A stretch of DNA of 55,414 nt. Source: an uncultured Dysosmobacter sp. Lineage in GTDB: Bacteria > Bacillota > Clostridia > Oscillospirales > Oscillospiraceae. Shown piece by piece: positions 25,359-33,337 of this stretch. The notes under the pieces were generated by a model. That model did no database searches. It saw only the letters and a list, made by a program, of their open reading frames with translations, and was not told the origin of the DNA. How positions within the stretch are numbered: position 1 is the first letter of the stretch; each line of letters starts with the position of its first letter. The stretch covers positions 1-55,414 of the forward strand of contig CANQPD010000020.1 of assembly GCA_947625655.1 (NCBI GenBank). The letters run 5' to 3'. A program made the translations under genes and the position numbers.

Positions 25359-25567
25359 ATGCCGCTGACAATGGCAAAACGGGGGATACTGTGACCGTCC
25401 GCAAGATTTCGGGCAAGGACGAAGTGCGCCGGCATCTGGCGGAGCTGGGTTTTGTGGTGGACAGCGACGTGACGGTGGTGAATGAGATCGCGGGAAATCT
25501 GATCGTGCAGGTGAAGAACAGCCGGATCGCACTGGATAAGGCTATGGCAAACCGTATTATGATTTGA
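25359..25567 (+). pseudogene. feoA: First feoA, with a one-base frameshift near its start
   Basis: The SH3-like FeoA domain reads VTVRKISGKDEVRRHLAELG to ALDKAMANRIMI, as expected for the FeoB partner protein. The natural start ATG at 25359 (MPLTMAK) runs out of frame near 25380, where one C appears to be missing before GGGGG, and stops 12 codons in. Translation could restart at GTG 25391, giving 58 residues, but no ribosome site supports it. All the rest is intact, so this is either a recent mutation or a sequencing error. Confidence 0.75.
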
Positions 25568-25581
25568 GGAGGAGAGCGAAT

Positions 25582-25803
25582 ATGAAAACATTGAAGGATG
25601 TGAAGGTGGGCGAGACCGTCACTGTGGTGAAGCTCCGCGGCGAAGGCCCGGTAAAGCGCCGCATCATGGACATGGGCATTACCAAGGGGGTGGAGATATT
25701 CGTCCGCAAGGTGGCGCCCTTGGGCGACCCCATGGAATTGAATGTCCGCGGCTATGAATTGTCTGTCCGCAAGGCGGATGCGGAGATAATAGAGATCCAG
25801 TAA
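25582..25803 (+). CDS. feoA: FeoA-family iron transport accessory protein
   Basis: A 73-residue SH3-like protein (MKTLKDVKVGETVTVVKLRG to ADAEIIEI) that binds or regulates the FeoB GTPase. GGAGGAG precedes the ATG at 25582. The pattern GEGPVKRRIMDMGITKG is the conserved FeoA core. Two feoA copies in tandem are common in clostridial feo operons. This one is intact, unlike the preceding copy. Confidence 0.92.
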   Translation: MKTLKDVKVGETVTVVKLRGEGPVKRRIMDMGITKGVEIFVRKVAPLGDPMELNVRGYELSVRKADAEIIEIQ

Positions 25804-25841
25804 AACCGGGGCGGTGCAAGGCCGCCTATGATTCAGTACAT

Positions 25842-25861
25842 AAGTTAGTTATAACTAACAT
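25842..25861 (+). promoter_or_regulatory. Third DtxR-type operator, in front of feoB
   Basis: GTTAG-TTATAA-CTAAC lies at 25844-25859, a perfect inverted repeat with the same 6-bp spacer as the two upstream operators. It is 20 bases before the feoB start. It may act as a roadblock or control an internal promoter. Confidence 0.8.
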
Positions 25862-25878
25862 TTTGAAAGGAGAGCGCT

Positions 25879-28071
25879 ATGGAACGCAAGATCGCACTGG
25901 CGGGCAACCCGAACTGCGGCAAGACCACGTTGTTCAACGCCCTGACCGGCTCCAACCAATATGTGGGCAACTGGCCCGGCGTTACGGTTGAAAAGAAGGA
26001 AGGCAGACTGAAAAACCACAAGGATGTGGTCATTCAGGATCTGCCCGGCATCTATTCCCTGTCCCCGTACACTCTGGAGGAAGTAGTGGCGCGGAGCTAT
26101 CTGGTGAAGGAAAAGCCCGATGCCATTCTGAACATCGTGGACGGTACCAATATCGAGCGAAACCTCTATCTCACCACGCAGCTTATCGAGCTGGGACTGC
26201 CCGTTGTGGTGGCTGTCAACATGATTGACCTGGTGCGCAAAAACGGCGATACCGTTGACCTTGGTAAGCTGGGCGCGGCTCTGGGGTGTGAGGTCGTGGA
26301 GATGAGCGCCCTGAAAGGCGAGGGCGGCATGGAGGCCGCTGAAAAGGCGGTGGCTCTGGCAAAGAGTCATCAGGCAGCTGAGCTGCCCCATGTGTTCACC
26401 GGTAGTGTGGAACACGCCATTGCCCACATTGAGGAGTCCATCCAGGGCAAGGTGGACGAGGATTATCTCCGCTGGTACGCCATCAAGCTCTTTGAGCGGG
26501 ATGAAAAAGTGCTGGCAGATTTGAAACTGGACAAGGTCTTGACGGAGCATCTGGAGAGCCATATCGCCGACTGCGAAAAAGAGCTGGACGACGATGCCGA
26601 GAGCATCATCACCAACCAGCGGTATTCCTACATCAACGGCGTGGTGAGCAAGGCAGTGAAGAAAAAGGCCGCCAAGCACAGCCTGTCCACCTCCGACAAG
26701 ATCGACCAGATCGTCACCAACCGCATCCTGGCTCTGCCCATCTTCGCGGCGGTCATGTTCTGCATATACGCCATCGCCATGGGCGGCTGGCCCATTTCCA
26801 TCGGCACCGCCGCCACTGACTGGGCCAACGACGTGCTGTTCGGCGAGATCGTTCCCGGCGCGGTGGACGGCATCCTGGCGGCGCTGCATGTGGCCGAGGG
26901 CGGCGTGCTGTACAGTCTGATCCAGGATGGAATCGTGGCCGGCGTCGGTGCGGTGCTGGGCTTCGTACCCCAGATGCTGGTGCTGTTTTTCCTGCTGGCC
27001 ATCGTGGAGGACATCGGCTACATGGCTCGTGTCGCTTTTATCATGGATCGAATTTTCCGCCGCTTCGGCCTCTCCGGCAAGAGCTTTATCCCCATGCTGG
27101 TGGCCACCGGCTGCGGCGTCCCCGGCGTCATGGCCTCCCGTACCATCGAACAGGACCGTGACCGGAAGATGACGGTCATGACCACCTGCTTCATCCCCTG
27201 CGGCGCCAAGCTGCCCATTATCGGCCTGATTGCCGGCGCCATCTTCGGCGGCTCCGCCTGGGTCGCCACCTCCTGCTACTTCATCGGCGTGGCCTCCGTC
27301 ATCATCTCCGGCATTATGCTGAAGAAGTTCAAGGCCTTTGCCGGGGAGCCCGCCCCCTTCGTCATGGAGCTGCCCGCCTACCATGTGCCCTCCGCCGGAA
27401 ACGTGCTGCGGGCTACCTGGGAGCGGGGCTGGAGCTTCATCAAGCGAGCCGGTACCATCATTCTGCTGAGCTCCATCGTGATCTGGTTCCTCCAGGGCTT
27501 CGGCTTCGAGGGCGGCGCCTTCGGCATGGTGGAGGAGCAGGACAACTCCCTGCTGGCCGCCATCGGCAGCGCGCTGTGCTTCATCTTCGCTCCTCTGGGC
27601 TTCGGCAACTGGCGCGCCACCGTGGCTACCATCACCGGCCTGGTGGCCAAGGAGGAGGTGGTCAACACCTTCGGCATCCTGTATCACTTCGGCGGCGAGC
27701 TCAGTGAGGCCGGCGACGAGATCTGGTCCCTGGTGGCCGCGGACTACACCGCCGTCTCCGCTTACAGCTTCATGATCTTCAACCTGCTGTGCGCCCCCTG
27801 CTTCGCGGCCATGGGCGCCATCAAGCGGGAGATGAACAACGTCAAGTGGACGCTGGGCGCCATCGGCTACATGTGCCTGTGGGCCTATGTACTGGCTCTG
27901 ATCGTCTATCAGCTCGGCGGCCTGATCACCGGCGAGGTGGCTTTTGGCATCGGCACCGTGGTGGCCGCGGCACTGGTAGCCGCTATCATCTACCTGCTGT
28001 TCCGCAAGGGCTATCAGCCTGACAAGGACACCCGTCATCTGACTTCTGTGGCCGCTGCCGCCGCGAAATAA
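25879..28071 (+). CDS. feoB: Ferrous iron transporter FeoB
   Basis: A 730-residue inner-membrane Fe(II) importer. The N-terminal G-domain has G1 GNPNCGKTT (9-17), G3 DLPG (54-57), G4 NMID (114-117) and G5 SALKG (143-147). A helical spacer leads to the membrane part with the two Gate motifs (for example GCGVPGVMASRTI near 412-424) and about ten helices. Length and order match standard FeoB. GAAAGGAG precedes the ATG at 25879. The operon is feoA-feoA-feoB-Cys-rich protein-DtxR, all on the plus strand. Confidence 0.97.
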   Translation: MERKIALAGNPNCGKTTLFNALTGSNQYVGNWPGVTVEKKEGRLKNHKDVVIQDLPGIYSLSPYTLEEVVARSYLVKEKPDAILNIVDGTNIERNLYLTTQLIELGLPVVVAVNMIDLVRKNGDTVDLGKLGAALGCEVVEMSALKGEGGMEAAEKAVALAKSHQAAELPHVFTGSVEHAIAHIEESIQGKVDEDYLRWYAIKLFERDEKVLADLKLDKVLTEHLESHIADCEKELDDDAESIITNQRYSYINGVVSKAVKKKAAKHSLSTSDKIDQIVTNRILALPIFAAVMFCIYAIAMGGWPISIGTAATDWANDVLFGEIVPGAVDGILAALHVAEGGVLYSLIQDGIVAGVGAVLGFVPQMLVLFFLLAIVEDIGYMARVAFIMDRIFRRFGLSGKSFIPMLVATGCGVPGVMASRTIEQDRDRKMTVMTTCFIPCGAKLPIIGLIAGAIFGGSAWVATSCYFIGVASVIISGIMLKKFKAFAGEPAPFVMELPAYHVPSAGNVLRATWERGWSFIKRAGTIILLSSIVIWFLQGFGFEGGAFGMVEEQDNSLLAAIGSALCFIFAPLGFGNWRATVATITGLVAKEEVVNTFGILYHFGGELSEAGDEIWSLVAADYTAVSAYSFMIFNLLCAPCFAAMGAIKREMNNVKWTLGAIGYMCLWAYVLALIVYQLGGLITGEVAFGIGTVVAAALVAAIIYLLFRKGYQPDKDTRHLTSVAAAAAK

Positions 28072-28090
28072 AGAAAAGGAGGACATGACG

Positions 28091-28249
28091 ATGCCTGGTA
28101 TATGGGGAAATCTGATTGTGATCGCGGTGCTGGCCGTCGTTGTGGCTCTGGCCGTCCGTTCCCTGTGGAAGTCTCATAAAGAGGGCGGTCATTGCAACGG
28201 AGACTGCGGCTCCTGCGGCGGATGCTGTGGAAGCTGCCACTCCAAATAA
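28091..28249 (+). CDS. FeoB-associated Cys-rich membrane protein
   Basis: A 52-residue protein with one transmembrane segment (NLIVIAVLAVVVALAV) and a cysteine-rich tail (HCNGDCGSCGGCCGSC, seven Cys). This is the standard small partner that follows feoB in clostridia, probably handling iron on the inner face of the pore. AAGGAGG precedes the ATG at 28091. Confidence 0.88.
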   Translation: MPGIWGNLIVIAVLAVVVALAVRSLWKSHKEGGHCNGDCGSCGGCCGSCHSK

Positions 28250-28271
28250 GAAACAACAAAAAAGGGAGGAC

Positions 28272-28352
28272 ATGGGCGGAAAAGAACTGCCTATGTCTTC
28301 CCTATGCTTAAAAAAGACAGGAGCCAGATGGAATTACGGAGATCATATCTGA
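28272..28352 (+). CDS. Possible 26-residue leader peptide overlapping the regulator start
   Basis: An ATG with a very good ribosome site (AAAGGGAGGAC) opens a 26-residue frame, MGGKELPMSSLCLKKTGARW to a TGA at 28350. It overlaps the start of the DtxR-type gene in another frame. The regulator itself has only a mediocre ribosome site, so this frame may serve translational coupling. No family was recognised. It may equally be chance. Confidence 0.35.
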   Translation: MGGKELPMSSLCLKKTGARWNYGDHI

Positions 28353-28714
28353 GGTATTTACTGGCAATCTATGAACTGACCCGGAGCCAACTGGACATCG
28401 GCATCGTGGATATTGCAAAGGCCATGGATTGCTCAAAAGCATCCGTCACCAATATGATGTCCAATCTGATGGACATGAAGCTGCTGGTGAGGGAACGGTA
28501 TGGAAAGGTTTATTTGACGGATACCGGCTTTATCATTGGAAAGGATCTGTCCCGCGCGGCCGCGGAGTTGAAAACAAGGCTTCCGGCTCTGCGGCTGGAG
28601 TTGACGGATGAGGAGGCATCGGCGCTGGCACATGAGCTGGTTTTGCTGCTGCCGGAGTACAGTGTGAAGGCGTTGGCCGGAAAATGCCGGAAAAATAGCA
28701 GGTGCACCGACTGA
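28328..28714 (+). CDS. DtxR/MntR-family metal-dependent repressor
   Basis: A 128-residue regulator with the DtxR-type winged helix: RSYLRYLLAIYELTR, then the HTH VDIAKAMDCSKASVTNMM and wing MKLLVRERYGKVYLTDTG. The C-terminal dimerisation domain is shorter than in MntR and ends in a Lys/Cys-containing tail. ATG 28328 is chosen because AGGAG lies 4 bases upstream; an in-frame ATG at 28304 would add 8 residues and has no ribosome site. As the last gene of the feo operon it is the natural candidate for binding the GTTAG-N6-CTAAC operators at feo and at the metal-ATPase operon. Confidence 0.9.
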   Translation: MELRRSYLRYLLAIYELTRSQLDIGIVDIAKAMDCSKASVTNMMSNLMDMKLLVRERYGKVYLTDTGFIIGKDLSRAAAELKTRLPALRLELTDEEASALAHELVLLLPEYSVKALAGKCRKNSRCTD

Positions 28715-28747
28715 GGCCGGCCTTGCCATGTTTTGAATATGGAAAAT

Positions 28748-28785
28748 GCCGCTCCGCTGCATTGCAGCGGAGCGGCGGTCTTTTA
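28748..28785 (+). terminator. Terminator of the feo operon
   Basis: CCGCTCCGCTGC (28749-28760) pairs perfectly with GCAGCGGAGCGG (28764-28775), and TTTT follows at 28781. Confidence 0.85.
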
Positions 28786-28869
28786 TGGCTATTTCGACCC
28801 GCGCGAACGGCGTTTAAAGTGGATGCGTTCCGTATGCTCTCCTTACAAAATCCATGCCGTCGGCGCGGC

Positions 28870-30660
28870 TCAATGCTTGGGCTGGAGCAGCCGCCAAAGG
28901 GTGGTGCGGCTGATGCCCAGCCGTTTGGCGGCGGCGGTCTGGTTTCCGCCGGATTCCTCCACCACCCGCCGTGCCACGTCCTGGCTGATCTCGTCCAATG
29001 TCCGGTTGAGATTCAGAGGGGCGGCGGCGTTTTCCGCGCCGGGAGAAAAGGCTCCCACATGACGCTCCTTCCGCAGAGCCTGACGGACATTTTCCGCTGT
29101 AATGAGAGAGCCGCTGGCGGTAACGGCCAGTTCCCCGATGACCCGGCGGAATTGGGTGTAATTATGCGGCCATTGGAAGTTTTGAAGCAAGGCGATGGCT
29201 TCCGGATCCGCCCCCATGATCTGCCGGGGCAGGTCCACGTTCAGATGGCTGAGAGACAGGTTTACCAGAGTCGGGATACGCTCTGCCATCTGCCGCAGAG
29301 GAGGAAGGTAGAGGGACAGGCAGCAGAGTTTATCCATGAACAGGGAGCCCACATCCGAGGTGTATTCCCCGGGCTGGCAGACGCAGGAAAAGATGACCCG
29401 GTTTCGGCGGCACACATCCATTTCAGAGAGAACGGCCAGCAGCTGCTGGCGCCGTTCCTGGGACAGAGCGTCGATGCTGGCGAAATACAGGGTGTTGCCC
29501 TGATCCGCCAGGGGAGAGTTGTGGTGCTCCAGCAGAAAGGCCCAGCTTTTGTCGTTCAGAAGGCTGCAGTTGATGGATACCAGTGGCGCGTTTCTGAGAG
29601 GACCCCGCATATAGAGAACGCTGACAATGGACTCCTTGCCGGTGCCGTCCTCGCCGGTGACCATCACGGGCGCTGTACTTTGGCTGATGTGCTCAATGTC
29701 CTGCTGGTAGTCGCTGATGGTTCCGGCGAAGCTGAAGATACTGCTGTAAAAGGCGTTCTCCGCCTCCGGCCGGGTGGAAAAGCGGATCCCCACCTGATTG
29801 GGCGAAAGCGGCGTTTTCCGGGCGTCAAAGAAGAAGGCGATATAAGTAAAGCTGCCGGCGGTGATGCGCCTTGCCCGGATAGAGTACAGCATTCCGCCCA
29901 AGTTTCTCGTGATCCGCCGCTCTGCCTCCGCACTGGACTCCGGCAGCTCCCGGCGCAGCAGCTCCAGCAGCTCCGGCTTGGGGTTGTCCAGAGTGGAAAG
30001 AAAGAGGTTGCCCTCCTGGTCAAAGACGATGGTCTGGCTGATCTGCCCCTGGATCAATTCCCGGAAAAACCGGTTCTCATCCCGCAGGCGCTGTTGGCTT
30101 TGGCACAGCAGCAGCGCCTGGTCAAAGGCCTTTCGGATGCTGTCCACACCGGAGGTAATGAGGAAGGAATTCAGCCCCAGCCGCTTGGCGGTGGTGTTGG
30201 CGATCATATCGCAGAGGATGAAATCGTAGCTGTTTTCCTGAAGGCGGCGCAGAGTGGGTTCCACGGCATCGGCAGATTCAAAGGTATAGATATCCATGTC
30301 ATAGTGCATCAGATTGCACAGCGTTCTGGCACTGCTGGTGCAGTTGTCGAAGGCCACCATGGCGGTTTTGCCGGCAGGCTCGTCCGCAAGCTTCAGGGCG
30401 CAGAGAATGTCGTATATGGAGACGTCGATCCCGATAACCGGCAGAGCGAGATTCTTCCGCAGCATTTTTGCGGTGTTGCCCCGGGAAATGACCACATCGT
30501 AATCCCCGTGGAAATTCTTCCTGGCGATTTCAAGGCCTTCTTCCATATCGCCCACGAACAGTGTCAGATCAATTTGCGGATAGTCGGCCACTACACTGGC
30601 CATCAGTGTTTTCATGCCCTCGTAAGGCGCGATGCCGAGAACGCGAATGCGATTGCTCAT
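28870..30660 (-). CDS. PrpR-type regulator with degenerate sigma-54 activator domain
   Basis: A 596-residue regulator. Residues about 1-190 are a PrpR N-terminal sensor domain (RIRVLGIAPYEGMKTLM). A PAS-like region follows (about 215-310), then an AAA+ domain with P-loop GEDGTGKES. A Fis-type HTH ends the protein (GGNQTAAAKRLGISRTTLWR). The AAA+ domain lacks the GAFTGA loop: after SINCSLLNDKSWAFLLEHH it goes straight to the Walker B-like TLYFASID. It therefore cannot contact sigma-54 in the usual way and probably acts as a classical regulator of sigma-A promoters. The start at 30660 follows AGGAGG. This type stands next to DUF1537 kinase and TRAP operons, as here. Confidence 0.88.
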   Translation of the reverse strand: MSNRIRVLGIAPYEGMKTLMASVVADYPQIDLTLFVGDMEEGLEIARKNFHGDYDVVISRGNTAKMLRKNLALPVIGIDVSIYDILCALKLADEPAGKTAMVAFDNCTSSARTLCNLMHYDMDIYTFESADAVEPTLRRLQENSYDFILCDMIANTTAKRLGLNSFLITSGVDSIRKAFDQALLLCQSQQRLRDENRFFRELIQGQISQTIVFDQEGNLFLSTLDNPKPELLELLRRELPESSAEAERRITRNLGGMLYSIRARRITAGSFTYIAFFFDARKTPLSPNQVGIRFSTRPEAENAFYSSIFSFAGTISDYQQDIEHISQSTAPVMVTGEDGTGKESIVSVLYMRGPLRNAPLVSINCSLLNDKSWAFLLEHHNSPLADQGNTLYFASIDALSQERRQQLLAVLSEMDVCRRNRVIFSCVCQPGEYTSDVGSLFMDKLCCLSLYLPPLRQMAERIPTLVNLSLSHLNVDLPRQIMGADPEAIALLQNFQWPHNYTQFRRVIGELAVTASGSLITAENVRQALRKERHVGAFSPGAENAAAPLNLNRTLDEISQDVARRVVEESGGNQTAAAKRLGISRTTLWRLLQPKH

Positions 30661-30677
30661 AAAGACCTGCCTCCTGC

Positions 30678-30723
30678 GTTTCAATTTTAAACATATTATA
30701 CCAAACGCACAAAAGTATGGCAA
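30678..30723 (-). promoter_or_regulatory. Autoregulated promoter of the PrpR-type gene
   Basis: On the minus strand, TTGCCA (30723-30718) and TATAAT (30700-30695) are 17 bp apart. One copy of the repeat ATGTTT-N5-GAAAC (30678-30694) directly follows the -10, where binding would repress the regulator's own gene. Confidence 0.75.
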
Positions 30724-30735
30724 GGTTTTTTCTGT

Positions 30736-30882
30736 ATGTTTCAAAAATAAACAATAATGCAAACAAAAAAGATTGCCAACCCCAATTGGACTCTATACAA
30801 TAAGTCCAAAGAAACGCAGGCCATGTTAAAAACTTGAAAAATGAAAAACATATCTTAATGGTATGTTTCAAAAATGAACGAT
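30736..30882 (+). promoter_or_regulatory. Promoter of the sugar-acid operon with two regulator sites
   Basis: TTGCCA (30773-30778) and TACAAT (30796-30801) are 17 bp apart. The sequence ATGTTTCAAAAATRAAC occurs upstream at 30736-30752 and downstream at 30863-30879, just before the kinase gene. A related copy controls the divergent promoter. They are the best candidates for sites of the adjacent PrpR-type regulator. Confidence 0.72.
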
Positions 30883-30896
30883 TGAGGGACGGACAG

Positions 30897-32162
30897 ATGG
30901 TAAAGCTGCTCATCATTGCGGACGACTTTACAGGTGCGCTGGATACCGGCGTACAGTTCGCGGCCAGAGGCGCGGCTACCCGTGTTGTAACAGATTTGGC
31001 TTATGATTTCAATCGGGCGGAGGCGGAAGTTCTGGTGATGGTGGCGGAGACCCGGCACCTGGCACCGGAGGATGCCTACCGCATGGTATACAGCACGGTT
31101 CGCAGCGCCAGATCGGCGGGGATATCTTACATATATAAAAAGACGGATTCCGCGCTGCGGGGCAACATCGGCAGTGAGCTGGCGGCGGTGCTGGACGCCG
31201 CGGAGGCGGACAGCATTGCTTTCCTGCCCGCCTTCCCCAAAATGAGAAGGACGACCCAAAACGGCATCCACTATGTGGACGGGATCCCGGTGGCGGAAAG
31301 CGTATTCGGGAAAGATCCCTTTGAGCCGGTCAGGGATTCCTCTGTGGCGGAGATCCTCCGGAAACAAACAGAGAAGCCGGTGGTGCTCCACCGTTTGGAG
31401 GAACCGGCTGTCCCTGCCGTTCCCGGCATTCAGGTGTATGACGCCTGTACGGACGAAGACCTGGCTCGCATCGGCGGAGAGCTGGGAGCTGAGAGACTGC
31501 ACCTTTCCGCAGGCTGCGCGGGCTTTGCCGCGGCGCTGGCCGACATTCTGGAATTGAACGGCTCCGAGCCGCAGGTGCCCATCCTGCCGGACTCCTTCTT
31601 CGTGGCCTGCGGCAGTGTAAATCCCGTGACGCTGCGGCAGATGCGCAGGGCGGAGCAGGACGGCTTCATCCACATCCATCTGGAGCCGGTGCAGAAGCTG
31701 GAACCGGGCTGGCTGGAAAGCGAGGACTGCGGCAGGAAGATCCGAATCTGGCTGGAACAGGCACGGAGCAGCGGCCGCTGCATTCTGGATGTCAATGATC
31801 CCTTGGGACTGGATGATACGGAGATCTACGCAAAGGCGCACGGCCTGACCACCGAGGATCTGCGGATCCGCATTTCCGCACAGCTGGCTCATCTGATGAA
31901 GCGGCTTCTGGACGGAGGACTGAATGCCACCATCCTCTGCACCGGCGGCGACACGCTTCTGGCGCTGATGCGGACGGTGGGCGTGGCGGCGCTGACACCG
32001 GTACGGGAGCTGGATACCGGTACGGTGCTCACCAATTTTGTTTACGGGGAAAAGACCTATCACATTATTTCAAAATCCGGCGGCTTTGGGGAGCCTGAGC
32101 TGTTCTGCAGGCTGGCTGCTCTGGTGGGAGCCGGAAATCATAAGGAGGACGCAGTATGCTGA
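30897..32162 (+). CDS. DUF1537 four-carbon acid sugar kinase
   Basis: A 421-residue kinase of the DUF1537 family, which phosphorylates four-carbon aldonates such as threonate or erythronate at O4. The N-terminal sugar-binding domain starts with LLIIADDFTGALDTGVQFA (4-22) and includes KKTDSALRGNIG. The C-terminal nucleotide-binding domain contains the glycine loop CTGGDTLLALM. ATG 30897 is preceded by GAGGG; an in-frame extension upstream overlaps an operator copy and is unlikely. It is first in a nine-gene operon with PdxA2, the same pairing as in threonate catabolism. It overlaps the next start by 7 bases. Confidence 0.9.
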   Translation: MVKLLIIADDFTGALDTGVQFAARGAATRVVTDLAYDFNRAEAEVLVMVAETRHLAPEDAYRMVYSTVRSARSAGISYIYKKTDSALRGNIGSELAAVLDAAEADSIAFLPAFPKMRRTTQNGIHYVDGIPVAESVFGKDPFEPVRDSSVAEILRKQTEKPVVLHRLEEPAVPAVPGIQVYDACTDEDLARIGGELGAERLHLSAGCAGFAAALADILELNGSEPQVPILPDSFFVACGSVNPVTLRQMRRAEQDGFIHIHLEPVQKLEPGWLESEDCGRKIRIWLEQARSSGRCILDVNDPLGLDDTEIYAKAHGLTTEDLRIRISAQLAHLMKRLLDGGLNATILCTGGDTLLALMRTVGVAALTPVRELDTGTVLTNFVYGEKTYHIISKSGGFGEPELFCRLAALVGAGNHKEDAVC

Positions 32163-33310
32163 CCAAATACAATCTGAAAATGCCTCACGCCGTTTTCAGC
32201 GGCGAGGACGCACTGGACAAGATCACCGATATTCTGGAAAAGAACCAGGTAAAGCACCTGGCGATCTTCACCGACAAGGGCATTGAGGGCGCCGGCCTGC
32301 TGGACTTCCCCATGGCTCGCGTCAAGGCCTCCGGCGTGGCCTACACGGTTCTGGACGATCTGCCCGCCGAGCCCTCTTACATGGAGGCGCAGAAGCTGGT
32401 GGATCAGTGCAAGGAATACGGCGCCGACTTCATCATGGCTGTGGGCGGCGGCAGTGTGCAGGATACCGCGAAGCTGGCCTCCATCCTGATGACCGACGAG
32501 TACGGCATCAAGGAACTGCTGGACACTCCGGGCCGCGCCAAGAAGTGCATCAAGACCCTGATGATCCCCACTACCGCCGGCACCGGCTCCGAGGCTACCC
32601 CCAACGCCATCGTGGCTGTACCCGAGAAGCAGCTCAAGGTGGGTATCGTCAATACCAACATGATCGCCGACTATGTTATTCTGGACGCCGTCATGATCAA
32701 GAAGCTGCCCCGCAAGATCGCCGCCGCTACCGGCGTGGACGCCCTGGCGCACGCCATTGAGTGCTGGACAAGCAATAAGGCCAACCCCTTCAGTGATATC
32801 TTCGCCATGCAGGCGCTGGACATGATCCTGAACAATATCGAGCGCGCCTGCGATGACCCCGAGGCCATGGACGCCAAGAACAAGATGCAGATCGCCAGCT
32901 TCTACGCCGGCGTGGCCATCACCGCCTCCGGCACCACCGCTGTCCATGCCCTGAGCTATCCCTTAGGCGGCAAGTACCACATCGCCCACGGCGTGTCCAA
33001 CGCCATCCTGCTGGCGCCTGTCATGCGGTTCAACGAGCCCGCCTGCCGGGAGCGTCTGGCCGAGGCCTATGACCGCTGCCTCCGCGGCGACGCCAAGACT
33101 GTGGAGGAAAAGAGCGCGGCTGTCATCGCCAAGCTGGAGGGCATTGTGAAGCACCTGGACATCCCCACCAGCCTCACCGAGTTCGGCGTGCCCAAGGAGG
33201 ATCTGGAAGCACTGGTCGCCTCTGGCATGGAGGTCACCCGCCTGCTGGTGAACAATATGCGGGAGGTTACCCCCGACGATGCCCGCCGTATCTATCAGGA
33301 AGTTCTGTAA
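32156..33310 (+). CDS. Iron-containing (group III) alcohol dehydrogenase
   Basis: A 384-residue NAD(P)-dependent dehydrogenase. The nucleotide site has GGGS (97-100) and the pattern PTTAGTGSEAT (138-148). The metal ligands Asp195, His199, His264 and His278 are all present (GVDALAHAIE, HALSYPLG, YHIAHG). In this operon it would reduce an aldehyde acid released by the aldolase to an aldonate for the kinase; that role is inference. AAGGAGG lies just before the start within the kinase 3' end, so the two are coupled. Confidence 0.94.
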   Translation: MLTKYNLKMPHAVFSGEDALDKITDILEKNQVKHLAIFTDKGIEGAGLLDFPMARVKASGVAYTVLDDLPAEPSYMEAQKLVDQCKEYGADFIMAVGGGSVQDTAKLASILMTDEYGIKELLDTPGRAKKCIKTLMIPTTAGTGSEATPNAIVAVPEKQLKVGIVNTNMIADYVILDAVMIKKLPRKIAAATGVDALAHAIECWTSNKANPFSDIFAMQALDMILNNIERACDDPEAMDAKNKMQIASFYAGVAITASGTTAVHALSYPLGGKYHIAHGVSNAILLAPVMRFNEPACRERLAEAYDRCLRGDAKTVEEKSAAVIAKLEGIVKHLDIPTSLTEFGVPKEDLEALVASGMEVTRLLVNNMREVTPDDARRIYQEVL

Positions 33311-33337
33311 ACCGAGTTTGATAAGGAGAAAGCTGAT

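Noticed and set aside
25855..28086. A 743-residue minus-strand frame opposite feoB
   Set aside because: It is antisense to an intact FeoB with all G motifs; no family resemblance and no start signal.
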